NCBI GenBank assembly: GCA_023443455.1
Contig: JAEZUE010000058.1
Span: forward strand, 62,001-126,000
Source of the DNA: Verrucomicrobiota bacterium
Lineage (GTDB): Bacteria > Verrucomicrobiota > Verrucomicrobiia > Opitutales > Opitutaceae
Direction of reading: 5' to 3'
DNA length: 64,000 nt
The position numbers were made by a program, and so were the translations under genes. The notes below the pieces were generated by a model. The model worked only from the letters and a program-made list of their open reading frames with translations, searched no databases and was not told the origin of the DNA. Shown piece by piece: positions 44,021-52,667 of this stretch; within the stretch, counting starts at the first letter, position 1; every line of letters starts with the position of its first letter.

Positions 44021-46068
44021 GACTGGGAGGGGGTGGGTTCGGCGGCGGCAGTCTGGGCGGCCTTCGGTTTGAGCATGATCGAGTGGAGGTCGGAGGCATG
44101 CACGGCCTCCAGACTCGCCTTGAGCGCGCCGTAGCTCTCGGGAAGAAAGGTCAGCGCGCCGTTCGCGCCGAGCGCGAAATCGCGCCGGTAGGCAAACGTG
44201 CGTGTCTTCGGCTTGTACTGGAGCTGGTAGGTGGATCCGACCACCGCCTCGAGCTTTCCGGCGGGCACGGGGGCACTCGGTTTGTCGAGCGTGTAGCCCT
44301 CCGGCAGCACGATCTCGATGTCGTCGTGCTCTTCGCGGGCATGGTCGAACAGGATCGGATACTTGCGCTCCGCCCCGACCAGCACGGCCGGGCGTCCCAC
44401 GCAGAACACCGCGGGAGTGAGCACCAGCCGGGAGCCGGCCTGTTCGGCATAGCCCGGCACCCGCAGGTGGTACTTCACCGTGACGGGATGCACGTTGTTG
44501 TGCAGGTTGGTGAAGGTGACCTCGCTCACCTCCGCGTTCGGAAGCCGCCCGGCAACTTCCTCCTGCAGGATGCGGGCATCGTCGGTATCCGACTCGCCCC
44601 AATGCCGCCGTTTGCGCTCCGCCGCCGCATGGCCCGTGAGCACGATCTCGACCTCGCCCTCGAGCGTGCCCTCGGCGTCAAGTTCGAAGCGGCCGGTGCG
44701 CGCGAGCCGGCTCCGCCCCGCGGCCGACTGCGGCACCGTCTGGAACTGGATCTTCCTCTCGTCACAAACGAGCGCGACCGCACCCTCGTGCCCCGCGGGC
44801 AGCATGTCCGCCGGCGTGAAGAACGCCCCCGGATCGAAAAAGCGCCAGCGGTCCCCGGTCTTGACCAGCACGCTCTGGTGCTCGAGGAACGACCATCCTC
44901 GGCCGGTGTTCACCTTGAGCATCTCGCCCCGGTCGGCCGTGCGCGCGAGGCGCACTTCGTATCCGGCAGCCCGGGCCATCGCCGCAAACAGCGCATTGAT
45001 GTCGGCGGGCCGCCCGATCCGTCGCTCGAAGGTGCGGTTCGCATACTGGTACCCCTCGTCCTTGTGGAGTTTCTCGATTTCGGCCTGCTTCGCGGCCGAG
45101 GTGCGCCAATACACGTTCATCACCTCGTCCTCGGAGCGGCAGAACTCGGCCAGCCGCAGGAGCTTCTCCTCGTCGGTCTTCGCGCCGGCCAGCAACTGCG
45201 CGACCTGCTTCTTCAGCGCCGCACCCGGCTTCGAGGCCGCCATGAACTCGTCGCGCCAATACCGGCTCATCGTCTCCCAAAGATCCTCCTCGTCGTAGGC
45301 GGTGAAGCTGCGGCCGATCAGGATCCAGGCGCGGTACTCGCGCTGGCCCGGCATGTAGTCCTCCGGCTCGAACGCAGGAAGGTCATGCATCGTCAGGACA
45401 AGATCGGAACCGGAGCGCCGCTCCACCTCCGGGCAGTTGAACCACATCACCCGGCCCTTGTTCGCGAGACTGCCGACGGTGAACTTGTATTCGTGCACCG
45501 GCACCCGTTCCTGGCAGTAGAACCAATGGCCCCACCTGCCACCGGTCTTGCGCACCTGCCAGCGGTATTCGACCACGTCACCCGGGGCCAGATCGGGGAA
45601 CACAAAGGAGTACCGGCGGGCTTTTTCCCATGGTCGACGGGCGATCGCCGTCTCGAAAATGTCGCTCTTCTTGAGTTCGAGGCTGGTGCCATCCGGCTTG
45701 ACCACCCGGCCCTGCAACTGGTCGACCCGCTCGTCGGTGTCGCAGTCGATGGAGAGCTTCCCCTGATCGTCCACGCCTTTCTGCGTGTAGATCTTCGCCC
45801 GCACGAAGCGGCTTGTGATCACATCGTCGTCTCCGACGACGCCCACTTCCTCCTCGATCATGTGGTGCGACTGCAGGATCTCCATGTCGATGCCGGGCTT
45901 CACCGCCGAGTCCGTCATCCGCAGGACCTCGGGATCGACCGCCTCCCAACGGGCGGCTTGGGCCGCACACACGGCCAACGCCAGGATCGTCACCAAATTC
46001 AGGATTCGAACGAGGAAACGGGGCGGCGCGGAGTTCCGCACACGCACGCTTTCACGCAATGGATTCAT
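44017..46068 (-). CDS. DUF3857/transglutaminase-like protein, catalytic Cys replaced
   Basis: 683 residues, paralogue of the downstream gene. It has an N-terminal signal sequence (VTILALAVCAAQAA), DUF3857 domain (YTQKGVDDQGKLSIDCDTDE; VFPDLAPGDVVEYRWQVRK), a transglutaminase-like core and a C-terminal beta domain. In the core, the stretch aligned with GDCKD of its paralogue reads GRPAD, so Pro (codon 45007-45009, about residue 354) stands where the nucleophile should be. The His (LEHQSVLV) and Asp (FFDPGAFF) partners remain. It is probably not an active enzyme and may act as a partner or regulator of the active paralogue it overlaps. Confidence 0.82.
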   Translation of the reverse strand: MNPLRESVRVRNSAPPRFLVRILNLVTILALAVCAAQAARWEAVDPEVLRMTDSAVKPGIDMEILQSHHMIEEEVGVVGDDDVITSRFVRAKIYTQKGVDDQGKLSIDCDTDERVDQLQGRVVKPDGTSLELKKSDIFETAIARRPWEKARRYSFVFPDLAPGDVVEYRWQVRKTGGRWGHWFYCQERVPVHEYKFTVGSLANKGRVMWFNCPEVERRSGSDLVLTMHDLPAFEPEDYMPGQREYRAWILIGRSFTAYDEEDLWETMSRYWRDEFMAASKPGAALKKQVAQLLAGAKTDEEKLLRLAEFCRSEDEVMNVYWRTSAAKQAEIEKLHKDEGYQYANRTFERRIGRPADINALFAAMARAAGYEVRLARTADRGEMLKVNTGRGWSFLEHQSVLVKTGDRWRFFDPGAFFTPADMLPAGHEGAVALVCDERKIQFQTVPQSAAGRSRLARTGRFELDAEGTLEGEVEIVLTGHAAAERKRRHWGESDTDDARILQEEVAGRLPNAEVSEVTFTNLHNNVHPVTVKYHLRVPGYAEQAGSRLVLTPAVFCVGRPAVLVGAERKYPILFDHAREEHDDIEIVLPEGYTLDKPSAPVPAGKLEAVVGSTYQLQYKPKTRTFAYRRDFALGANGALTFLPESYGALKASLEAVHASDLHSIMLKPKAAQTAAAEPTPSQS

Positions 46069-46263
46069 GGGGTTGCTTCGGGTGGGGTTCGAGGATGGCC
46101 GGCGCCCCCTGCCCGAGTCCGCTCACTGTCGTTCTCGCCAAGGCACGACGCCAACCGACGCGGAATCTTGGCGACCCGCCGAAACCGTTGACGAGCACTT
46201 TTCGCGCCGCGGCCCGGATTTCCGTCCGGCCGCCCGCGCGGCGGACACGCCCTCCGCGGCGCG

Positions 46264-46518
46264 CTATTTCGGTGCGGGCGCTTCGGTCGCCGCCGGGGCC
46301 GGCACCGGTTTCAACAGGACCACGTGCCGATCCTGGTTGGCGATGGCGTCGAACATGCGATTGATCGCCGGATACCCCTCGGCCTGGAACGAGAGCGCAC
46401 CATGGCCGCCAAGCGTGAACTCGCGGCGGTGGCCGAGCCGCGCCCGAAAGCCGCACACCACATTGCGCGCCCCCGCCCCGAACACCGGCACGACCCAAGC
46501 CTCCGCCGCCTCCGAAGC
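46264..46518 (-). pseudogene. Truncated remnant of a third DUF3857-type gene
   Basis: Directly after the dehydrogenase stop codon, in the same frame, about 84 codons remain open. They match the very C-terminus of the DUF3857 gene that follows: RREFTLGGHGALSFQAEGY against RRDFALGANGALTFLPESY, then HVVLLKPVPAPAATEAPAPK against HSIMLKPKAAQTAAAEPTPS. There is no DUF3857 or transglutaminase part and no good start (only GTG codons at 46497 and 46491). It looks like the tail of a lost paralogue left behind when the dehydrogenase genes arrived or the region recombined. Confidence 0.75.
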
Positions 46519-47709
46519 TCACAGCGCCGCAACCAGCACCGCCTCGAGCTCCGCGGCGGTCAGACCGATCGGATTGCCCTTCATGCTGCTCGCGCTTGCC
46601 GCCTTCGCGACGATCGTCCCGACCTCGGTTCCTCCGATGCCCCACGCGGACAGGCCGGCAATCCCGAGCTCGGCGGCGAGGCGGTCACAGGCGCTTGCCG
46701 CCTGCTCCGGGCCGGCATCCGCACGCCCGGTCAACCACGCCGCCACCTCGGCCATGCGCTCGACGACGGGACTGCCGGGCTCACGCGCCCGCAGCGCCGC
46801 GAGATTCGCCCGCAAGACCGACCCGAGCAACGCGGCGCAGACCGCGCCGTGCGGTGCGGAAAACATGCCCCCGAGCGGCGCCGCGAAACCATGCACCGCG
46901 CCGAGCCCCGCATTGGCCAAAGCCATGCCGCTGTGCAGCGCGCCGAGCGCCAGATCCGCCCGCGCCGCCAGATCCCCCGGTTGCGCCACCGCCCGCGGCA
47001 ATGCCCGCGCCACCCGTGCGATCGACGCCCGGCAGAGCGCATCGGTCATCGGATTGGCCCGACAGGAGAGATACGCCTCGATGAGCTGCGTGAGCGCATC
47101 CATGCCGGTCGACGCCGTCACGGCGCCGGGCAGGCCGACCGCAAGCTCCGGATCGACCAGCGCGACAAGGGGCAGCATCGCCGCACTGCGCAGGCTGACC
47201 TTCACCTTCGACTCCGGCACCGAAAGCACCGCATTGCGCGTCGCCTCGGCACCGGTACCCGCCGTCGTCGGCACCGCGATGAACGGCAACGGCGCGGCGA
47301 CCAACGGCCGCCCCCGCCCCACCACCTCGAGATAGTCGAGCACCGCCCCCGGATTCGTGGCCAGCGCCGCGATCGCCTTGCCCGCATCGATCACGCTGCC
47401 GCCGCCGACGGCGACCACCACCTCGATCCGCTCCGCCCGCGCCAGCCTCGCTCCGGCCTCCACCAGCGCCACCGTGGGCTCGCCCGCGACCGGGATCGGG
47501 TGCACCAGCTCGGCCGCCGCCTCGACCGAGGCCAGCAACCCGGCATGCCGCCGCGGGTTCGAGCCGCCGACCCAAAGCACACGCCGCCCCGACGCCCCCG
47601 CCAACGCCGGCAGCTCCCGGCCCGTGCCGCAGCCGAAGACGATGCGTTGCGCCGTGGCGAACTCGAACCGCGAACCCGCGGCTCCCGCGGATGCGTCACC
47701 AGCCACCAT
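46519..47709 (-). CDS. Iron-type (group III) alcohol dehydrogenase with altered metal site
   Basis: 396 residues with the group III fold: nucleotide-binding VVAVGGGSVIDAGKAIA and IAVPTTAGTGAEATRNAV, then the metal region. Compared with FucO-type enzymes, ligand Asp (TGMDALTQ, Asp204) and His (GAVHGFAAPLGG, His273; SAPHGAV, His287) are kept, but the second ligand His is Gln208, and a further active-site His is Ala277. This pattern defines a subgroup whose metal use is uncertain. Substrate unknown; maleylacetate reductase and glycerol or lactaldehyde dehydrogenases are relatives. It overlaps the ABM-domain gene by 14 bases. Confidence 0.85.
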   Translation of the reverse strand: MVAGDASAGAAGSRFEFATAQRIVFGCGTGRELPALAGASGRRVLWVGGSNPRRHAGLLASVEAAAELVHPIPVAGEPTVALVEAGARLARAERIEVVVAVGGGSVIDAGKAIAALATNPGAVLDYLEVVGRGRPLVAAPLPFIAVPTTAGTGAEATRNAVLSVPESKVKVSLRSAAMLPLVALVDPELAVGLPGAVTASTGMDALTQLIEAYLSCRANPMTDALCRASIARVARALPRAVAQPGDLAARADLALGALHSGMALANAGLGAVHGFAAPLGGMFSAPHGAVCAALLGSVLRANLAALRAREPGSPVVERMAEVAAWLTGRADAGPEQAASACDRLAAELGIAGLSAWGIGGTEVGTIVAKAASASSMKGNPIGLTAAELEAVLVAAL

Positions 47710-48001
47710 CGCACGGATACAGGTTGGCGTACTTCACGCTGGTGCGCGGCGCGGCCATCATCGGGGCCACGGTGTCGCGCCAGACCGCGTAGTGCGGCGT
47801 CTGCTTGTGCCGCGCCGGCGCCTCGGCGTCGCGATAGACCTCGACGAGGACGAAACGCGCCGGATCGTCGTGCTGCTGGCACACATCGAACCGGGCGATT
47901 CCCGGCTCCTTCACGCTTTCGGTCGCGTTGGCGAGACTGGCCGCCCGGAACGCCTCGATACAGTCGGGCTTCACTTGCACGTGCACATGGACGATGAGCA
48001 T
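47696..48001 (-). CDS. ABM-superfamily (LsrG/YgiN-like) small protein
   Basis: 101 residues forming one ferredoxin-like ABM domain: LIVHVHVQVKPDCIEAFRAA, then EPGIARFDVCQQHDDPARFV, LVEVYRDAEAPARHKQTPHY. Family members are monooxygenases or isomerases such as LsrG and YgiN that act on quinone-like or small carbonyl compounds. Coupled by overlap to the dehydrogenase, it probably forms a two-gene catabolic unit. The ATG at 48001 is preferred to a TTG two codons earlier. Confidence 0.85.
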   Translation of the reverse strand: MLIVHVHVQVKPDCIEAFRAASLANATESVKEPGIARFDVCQQHDDPARFVLVEVYRDAEAPARHKQTPHYAVWRDTVAPMMAAPRTSVKYANLYPCDGGW

Positions 48002-48183
48002 GAACAAGCAATGGGACCGATCGGCCGCGGTGTCGATCCCGCGCGCCGCGCCGTATCGACGCAGACGAACCCGCGGCCCACGCCGCGCGGTTGCACCGCG
48101 CCGCCCGAGCGATTATCTCCGCAACCCTCCGATTCCCCCTTGAGCAAACGCACTTCCGGCCGAGTAAGAAAAATCTGGACCGC

Positions 48184-50730
48184 ATGATCGGCTCCCTCAT
48201 CCCGCTCCTTCCCTTCCCTTTGGCCGCCGGCGAGACCCAGTCCGGCGGCGTGTCCTTGTTGGCGGCGGTCGCGATCGCCGCGGTGATGCTCGCCGCCGGG
48301 ATCGCCGTCGGCCGCCTCCTGCTCGGGCAGCGAAAGCCGGGCGCGTCGGGCCCCGCACAGAGCGCATCTCGGACCGAGCCCGCCCCGAGCCCGAGCGCGG
48401 TGGTGGTCGACCAACTGCCGCTTCCCGCCACCCTCTGCGATGCCAACGGGGAATGGCGCGCCGCCAACAAGCTCGCCGACGCCTTCTTCTCCACCCGCAG
48501 CCTCTCCTCGGAAGACATCGCCACCTCCGACCTGATCGCCCGCATCCGCCAGTGCGCGCACGCGAAGGAGAACGACGCGAGCTACGAGCAGCAAGTCGGC
48601 GACTATTGGATCAACTGGCGCCTCACCACCCGGGCCGACGGCTCGGTGCTCGCCATCCCGGCCGATTGCACCATCCAGCGCCAACAGGAGGCGATCGTCG
48701 CCCGCGAGCGCGATGCCGCCGTGCATGCCGCGCGCATGACCTCCGACTTCGTCGCCACCCTCAGCCACGACATCCGCGTGCCGATGAACGGCGTGCTCGG
48801 CATGGCCAACCTCCTGCTCGAGGCCGGCTTGACGCCAGAACAACGGGAACTCGCCCAAGCCGTCGTCGACAGCGCCGACAGCGTCATCACGTTGACCGAC
48901 GAGCTGCTCGATCTGGCCAAGATCGAAGCCGGCAAACTCGAGATCAATCCCCAGCCCGTACAACTCGACGAGTTCCTCGACGAGCTGCTTCGCGGCCACG
49001 TGGCCAAGGCCGCCGAGAAGGGCATCGACCTCTATTGTTTCATCGAGCCGGCGCTGCCCGCCCAAATCACCACCGACCCGACCCGCCTCCGCCAGATCCT
49101 CGGCAACCTCCTGAGCAACGCGTTGAAGTTCACCGACCGCGGCGAAGTCTGCGTGCAGGTCGGTTTCGAGCCCACGCCCGAACTGCCCAACCAGGGAGAA
49201 ATGCGCTTCCTCGTGCGCGACACCGGGATCGGCATCCCCGCGGAAAAACGCGACCACCTCTTCCAAGCCTTCAACCAGGGCGACTCCTCCACCTACAAAC
49301 TCTACGGCGGCACCGGTCTCGGACTCGCCACGAGCCGCCGCCTCGCCGAATTGATGGGTGGCCGAATCTGGTTCGACAGCGAACCGGGCCACGGCAGCAC
49401 CTTCCATCTCGCGCTGCCCTACGAGCCCGTCGAGGGCTCCAAGCCGCCCGTGTGGACCCAACGCCACATCCAGGTCGACGGCCGCGACATCCTCATCGTC
49501 GAAGACAACCCCCGTGTCGGAGAACTGCTTCGCAAATGGATCTCGGCCTGGGGCGGCCGCCCGACCTACATCGAAAACGCCGCCGACATCATCGCGTGGA
49601 TCGAGCGCGGCGGCCGCTGCGCCGTGGCGCTCATCGACTTCGACCTGCCCCACTCCAACGGACTCGCGGCCCTTCGCACCCTGGGGCAGATGAAGAACCC
49701 GCCGCGGCCCATAATCTTTTCGGCCCGACCGCCCGAGTCCCGCCAAGGTCTCGCCCACTGCGACATCCTCCTCAAGCCCCTCTTCCCCGGCCCCCTGCTG
49801 GAGTGCCTCCGGCGCCCGCCGAAGACCGCCCCCGCCGCCGCGCCCGTACCCGCCCCAGCAGCACCGAGCCAACCCCGCACCGCCGCCCAACCAGCCGGCG
49901 CGTCGCCCACCACCGCGCCCGCCGCTTCGGCCAAGCCCGCCGCACCTCCCCGCGCCCGCGTCGTCGTCGCCGATGACGATCTCGTCAACCAGAAGGTCAT
50001 GCGCACCTATCTCGAACGCCTCGGTTGCGAAGTGCGCCTCGCCGCCAACGGCGTCGAAGCCCTCACCCTGATCTCCTCCGGCCCCTGCGACGTGCTCTTC
50101 CTCGACATCATGATGCCGCGGATGGATGGCATGCAAACCGTGCGCGAGATCCGTCGCCACGAAAGCGAGGAACACGCCGCCGGCAAACCCGTCCGCCGCC
50201 TCCCGGTGGTCGCGATCACCGCCAAGGTCATGCCCGGCGATCGCGAGGCCGGCCTCGCCGCCGGCTTCGACGACTACGCCACCAAGCCGATCAACGACAC
50301 CCGGCTGCGCGAATCGCTGCAAAAGTACCTTCCCAGTTTCCAACCACCCGGCCCCCTCGCCGCCGGTGCGCCCCTGCTCGCCAACCAGCAGACGCCCCTC
50401 ATCGACCGCACTCGCCTCGACGAACTCAGCTCCGGCGACGAGGACACCGCCCGCGAAATCATCGCCCTGTTCTTCGAGCGGATGAATGCGCTCATGCCCG
50501 ATATCGAACAATCGCTGGCGATCAACAACCTCGAGGAGGCGCGCCGCCACGCCCACACGGGCGCCGGTTCCTGTGCCACCTGTGGCATGATACAGGGCCA
50601 GAACGTCATGCGACGCCTCGAACGCTCGATCGAAACCGGCCACCTCGACCATGCCCGCGACCTCATTGCCGAGGCCCGCCGCGTGATCGCCGCCACCCGC
50701 ACTGCCGTGACCGACCTGTTCCCCGGTTGA
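48184..50730 (+). CDS. Hybrid sensor histidine kinase with two receivers and an HPt domain
   Basis: 848 residues in BarA-like order: one membrane helix (residues about 18-43), an input region with a PAS-like part (about 70-175), HisKA with the phospho-His at about 195 (SHDIRVPMNGVLGM), and HATPase (LSNALKFTDRG, DTGIGIP, GTGLGLATSRR). Receiver 1 follows (ILIVEDNPRVGELL, ALIDFDLPHSNG), then an Ala/Pro linker, receiver 2 (VVVADDDLVNQKVM, LFLDIMMPRMDG, ATKPIN) and an HPt domain (EARRHAHTGAGSCATCGM). Receiver 1 has Phe-Asp where a plain Asp-x-x-M-P motif is usual and may be weak. The divergent ABM gene starts about 180 bases away. Confidence 0.88.
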   Translation: MIGSLIPLLPFPLAAGETQSGGVSLLAAVAIAAVMLAAGIAVGRLLLGQRKPGASGPAQSASRTEPAPSPSAVVVDQLPLPATLCDANGEWRAANKLADAFFSTRSLSSEDIATSDLIARIRQCAHAKENDASYEQQVGDYWINWRLTTRADGSVLAIPADCTIQRQQEAIVARERDAAVHAARMTSDFVATLSHDIRVPMNGVLGMANLLLEAGLTPEQRELAQAVVDSADSVITLTDELLDLAKIEAGKLEINPQPVQLDEFLDELLRGHVAKAAEKGIDLYCFIEPALPAQITTDPTRLRQILGNLLSNALKFTDRGEVCVQVGFEPTPELPNQGEMRFLVRDTGIGIPAEKRDHLFQAFNQGDSSTYKLYGGTGLGLATSRRLAELMGGRIWFDSEPGHGSTFHLALPYEPVEGSKPPVWTQRHIQVDGRDILIVEDNPRVGELLRKWISAWGGRPTYIENAADIIAWIERGGRCAVALIDFDLPHSNGLAALRTLGQMKNPPRPIIFSARPPESRQGLAHCDILLKPLFPGPLLECLRRPPKTAPAAAPVPAPAAPSQPRTAAQPAGASPTTAPAASAKPAAPPRARVVVADDDLVNQKVMRTYLERLGCEVRLAANGVEALTLISSGPCDVLFLDIMMPRMDGMQTVREIRRHESEEHAAGKPVRRLPVVAITAKVMPGDREAGLAAGFDDYATKPINDTRLRESLQKYLPSFQPPGPLAAGAPLLANQQTPLIDRTRLDELSSGDEDTAREIIALFFERMNALMPDIEQSLAINNLEEARRHAHTGAGSCATCGMIQGQNVMRRLERSIETGHLDHARDLIAEARRVIAATRTAVTDLFPG

Positions 50731-50815
50731 CGCCGCCCCCTCCTGTATCCGCTATCTCGCACCACCCCCACAACCCTCCCTCCCCGATCCGGACGCCCCA
50801 ACCCCCGCCTGCGCC

Positions 50816-51952
50816 ATGAAAAAGGTACTCATCATCGACGACGACCAATTCATCCTGAAGGTCTACCAGAAGAAGTTCGAGACCGAGGGACTGGTGGTGG
50901 AGGTCGCCGCCGACGGCCCCTCCGCCCTCGAAGCGCTGCGAAGCAGCATCCCCGCACTCATCCTGCTCGACCTCATGCTGCCGGGCATGAACGGCGTCGA
51001 ACTGCTCGGCCGCATCCGCACCATCCCCAGCTGCGGGGAGATTCCCGTCATCGTCTTTTCCCACTCCTTCGACGAAAAGCTCATCGATGCCGCCCGCGCC
51101 GCTGGCGCCATCCAGTGCCTCAACAAGAACAGCGTCAGCCCCAATCGCCTGCTCGAAATCGTGCGCTCCGCCCTCGCCGCCTCCCCGGCCCGGGCCGCGT
51201 CGCCGACCGCCCCAGCGGCACTCGCCTCCGGTGCCCCCGTACCCGGATCGCGCGCCGAGACCCGCGCCGCGATCGCCCGCGATGCCACCGCCATCGAGAC
51301 CCGGCTCAACACCCAGCTGCAGGCCTTCGCCGCCTCGGGGCTCGGCCCCCAGCGCGTCGCCACCCTCGAGCCCCTGCGCGCCAGCTTCGACAAACTCGCC
51401 CGCGATGCCGACCTCGCCGCGCTGCCCCGCCTGCATCTGCTCTCCCGCGCCGTCGCGCTGATGCTCGAGGATCTGCGCGAGCATCCCGACGAGATCACCA
51501 CGAGCAGCTTCCGCACCCTCGCCCGCGCGGTCGAAGTCATTCCCGCGCAGTTCGCCCCACGCCAAGGTCAGGAGAACGAACAGTTGGCGCTGGCCCTCGT
51601 GTTGCACAGCCAACGCGGCGTCGCCCCGTTGCTCGCCGAAGCGCTTCGCCAGACCGGGCAACCCGCCGTCGCCTTCCGCGAACCCGCCGCCGCACTGAGT
51701 TTCATCGAGGACAACCCCGTCGAGTTGATCATCACCGATCTCGACGTCGCCCAGCCCGAGGGAGGCGATGTGATTCGGCGCACCCAATCGGTCCCCGGTC
51801 GGGCGCATGTGCCGGCCGTCCTGCTGAGCAATCACGCCCCGACCGAGACCACGGTGCCGAACTTCCTGCTCGCGCATCAAGTGCTGCACTACCCGTTCAC
51901 CGCCGACGAGGTCGTCGTCAGTGCAATCGTCCGACTCGTCAAACGAGCCTGA
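50816..51952 (+). CDS. Response regulator with two receiver domains and no DNA-binding domain
   Basis: 378 residues. Receiver 1 (1-122) is canonical: VLIIDDDQFILK, LLDLMLPGMNG and Lys in LNKNSVS. A helical middle of about 120 residues (rich in Ala/Arg) follows. A second receiver-like domain (about 250-378) has VELIITDLDVAQPEGG as the possible phospho-site, while the usual Lys-Pro is Tyr-Pro (VLHYPF). With no output domain it likely works by protein contact. It lies 85 bases after the hybrid kinase, which probably phosphorylates it. Confidence 0.82.
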   Translation: MKKVLIIDDDQFILKVYQKKFETEGLVVEVAADGPSALEALRSSIPALILLDLMLPGMNGVELLGRIRTIPSCGEIPVIVFSHSFDEKLIDAARAAGAIQCLNKNSVSPNRLLEIVRSALAASPARAASPTAPAALASGAPVPGSRAETRAAIARDATAIETRLNTQLQAFAASGLGPQRVATLEPLRASFDKLARDADLAALPRLHLLSRAVALMLEDLREHPDEITTSSFRTLARAVEVIPAQFAPRQGQENEQLALALVLHSQRGVAPLLAEALRQTGQPAVAFREPAAALSFIEDNPVELIITDLDVAQPEGGDVIRRTQSVPGRAHVPAVLLSNHAPTETTVPNFLLAHQVLHYPFTADEVVVSAIVRLVKRA

Positions 51953-52524
51953 ACCAATCGCCGCCGACCCGCGCTTCACCCTGGCCCGCCTCGGGCCCGT
52001 CTCGTCGGCGCACATCGCACGGTGGCTCCGCCACCATCGCGCCGTTGCCGCCGCCCGTCTCGCGTCGAGCAGTTCACGCTCTAGTCCTGTCAACTGCGAC
52101 CACGAGGTGCCGAGCACACCGTGGTCGAGTCGTTCCCGCTGCCCGGATCCAGATCGGCCAAGGCGTAGCCGCGGCCGCCAGGGTCGTCGCCTGTGCGCAG
52201 AAGGCCTGAGCAGTCGGTCGAGTGACGAGCGTCGAGGGGCCGTTCACACAGGAGACCGAGCGAAGCACTCGTGCTGGAAACTCGCCACCGATGCTTTGGC
52301 GCTCGTCCCTCGACGCGCGCCTCTCGGCCGCATCATCACGGCTGAGCCCTGCCGAGTTCCCCTCCATCGCAGTGCCGAATCCTTCGCTCGAGGTGGAAAA
52401 CCTACCGGGATTCTCGCGCCCAGGGATCTCCGGAATCCGCGCGCCCCCGTATCCAGTCGCTGAATTTCAGAGCAACGAAGCCTGGCCACTCCCGCCCCCC
52501 CAGCAGCCCCCCATTCCCCCGATC
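51953..52524. other. Long gap with repeats between regulator gene and prfC
   Basis: I find no gene here. It contains an inverted repeat CGACCACG/CGTGGTCG (52097-52104/52120-52127), a GC-rich GTAG-type element near 52168, and copy 2 of the CGAGTG...CACTCG element (52215-52271). The remainder is unstructured C-rich sequence. Short open frames on both strands have no family resemblance. Confidence 0.6.
52215..52271. repeat. CGAGTG...CACTCG dispersed element, copy 2
   Basis: A 57-base near-copy of the element at 41219: same CGGTCGAGTG start, same core GACGAGCGTCGAGGGGCCG, same GCGAAGCACTCG end. The middle differs by substitutions and small indels, and copy 1 carries an extra TCGAGTG unit. The ends can pair. 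Confidence 0.7.
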
Positions 52525-52560
52525 GGAAAAATAGCGTGACGGTCGTCACGCTATTTTTCC
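52525..52560. terminator. Perfect bidirectional terminator upstream of prfC
   Basis: Sixteen-base arms pair without mismatch around GGTC. The outer part is an A-tract on the left and a T-tract on the right (GGAAAAATAG / CTATTTTTCC), so each strand shows a GC-containing stem followed by T's. It is the strongest hairpin in the window and isolates prfC from upstream transcription. Confidence 0.88.
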
Positions 52561-52667
52561 CGGCCGCCCCGGTCCGCCAGTCCCCCCCCGGGCCCGGGAA
52601 GGGAGCGGCCCCGACCATCATCATTCTTGCCCCGCGCCCCGTGGCCGGGTTGCCTGCTCCCCCTCCC

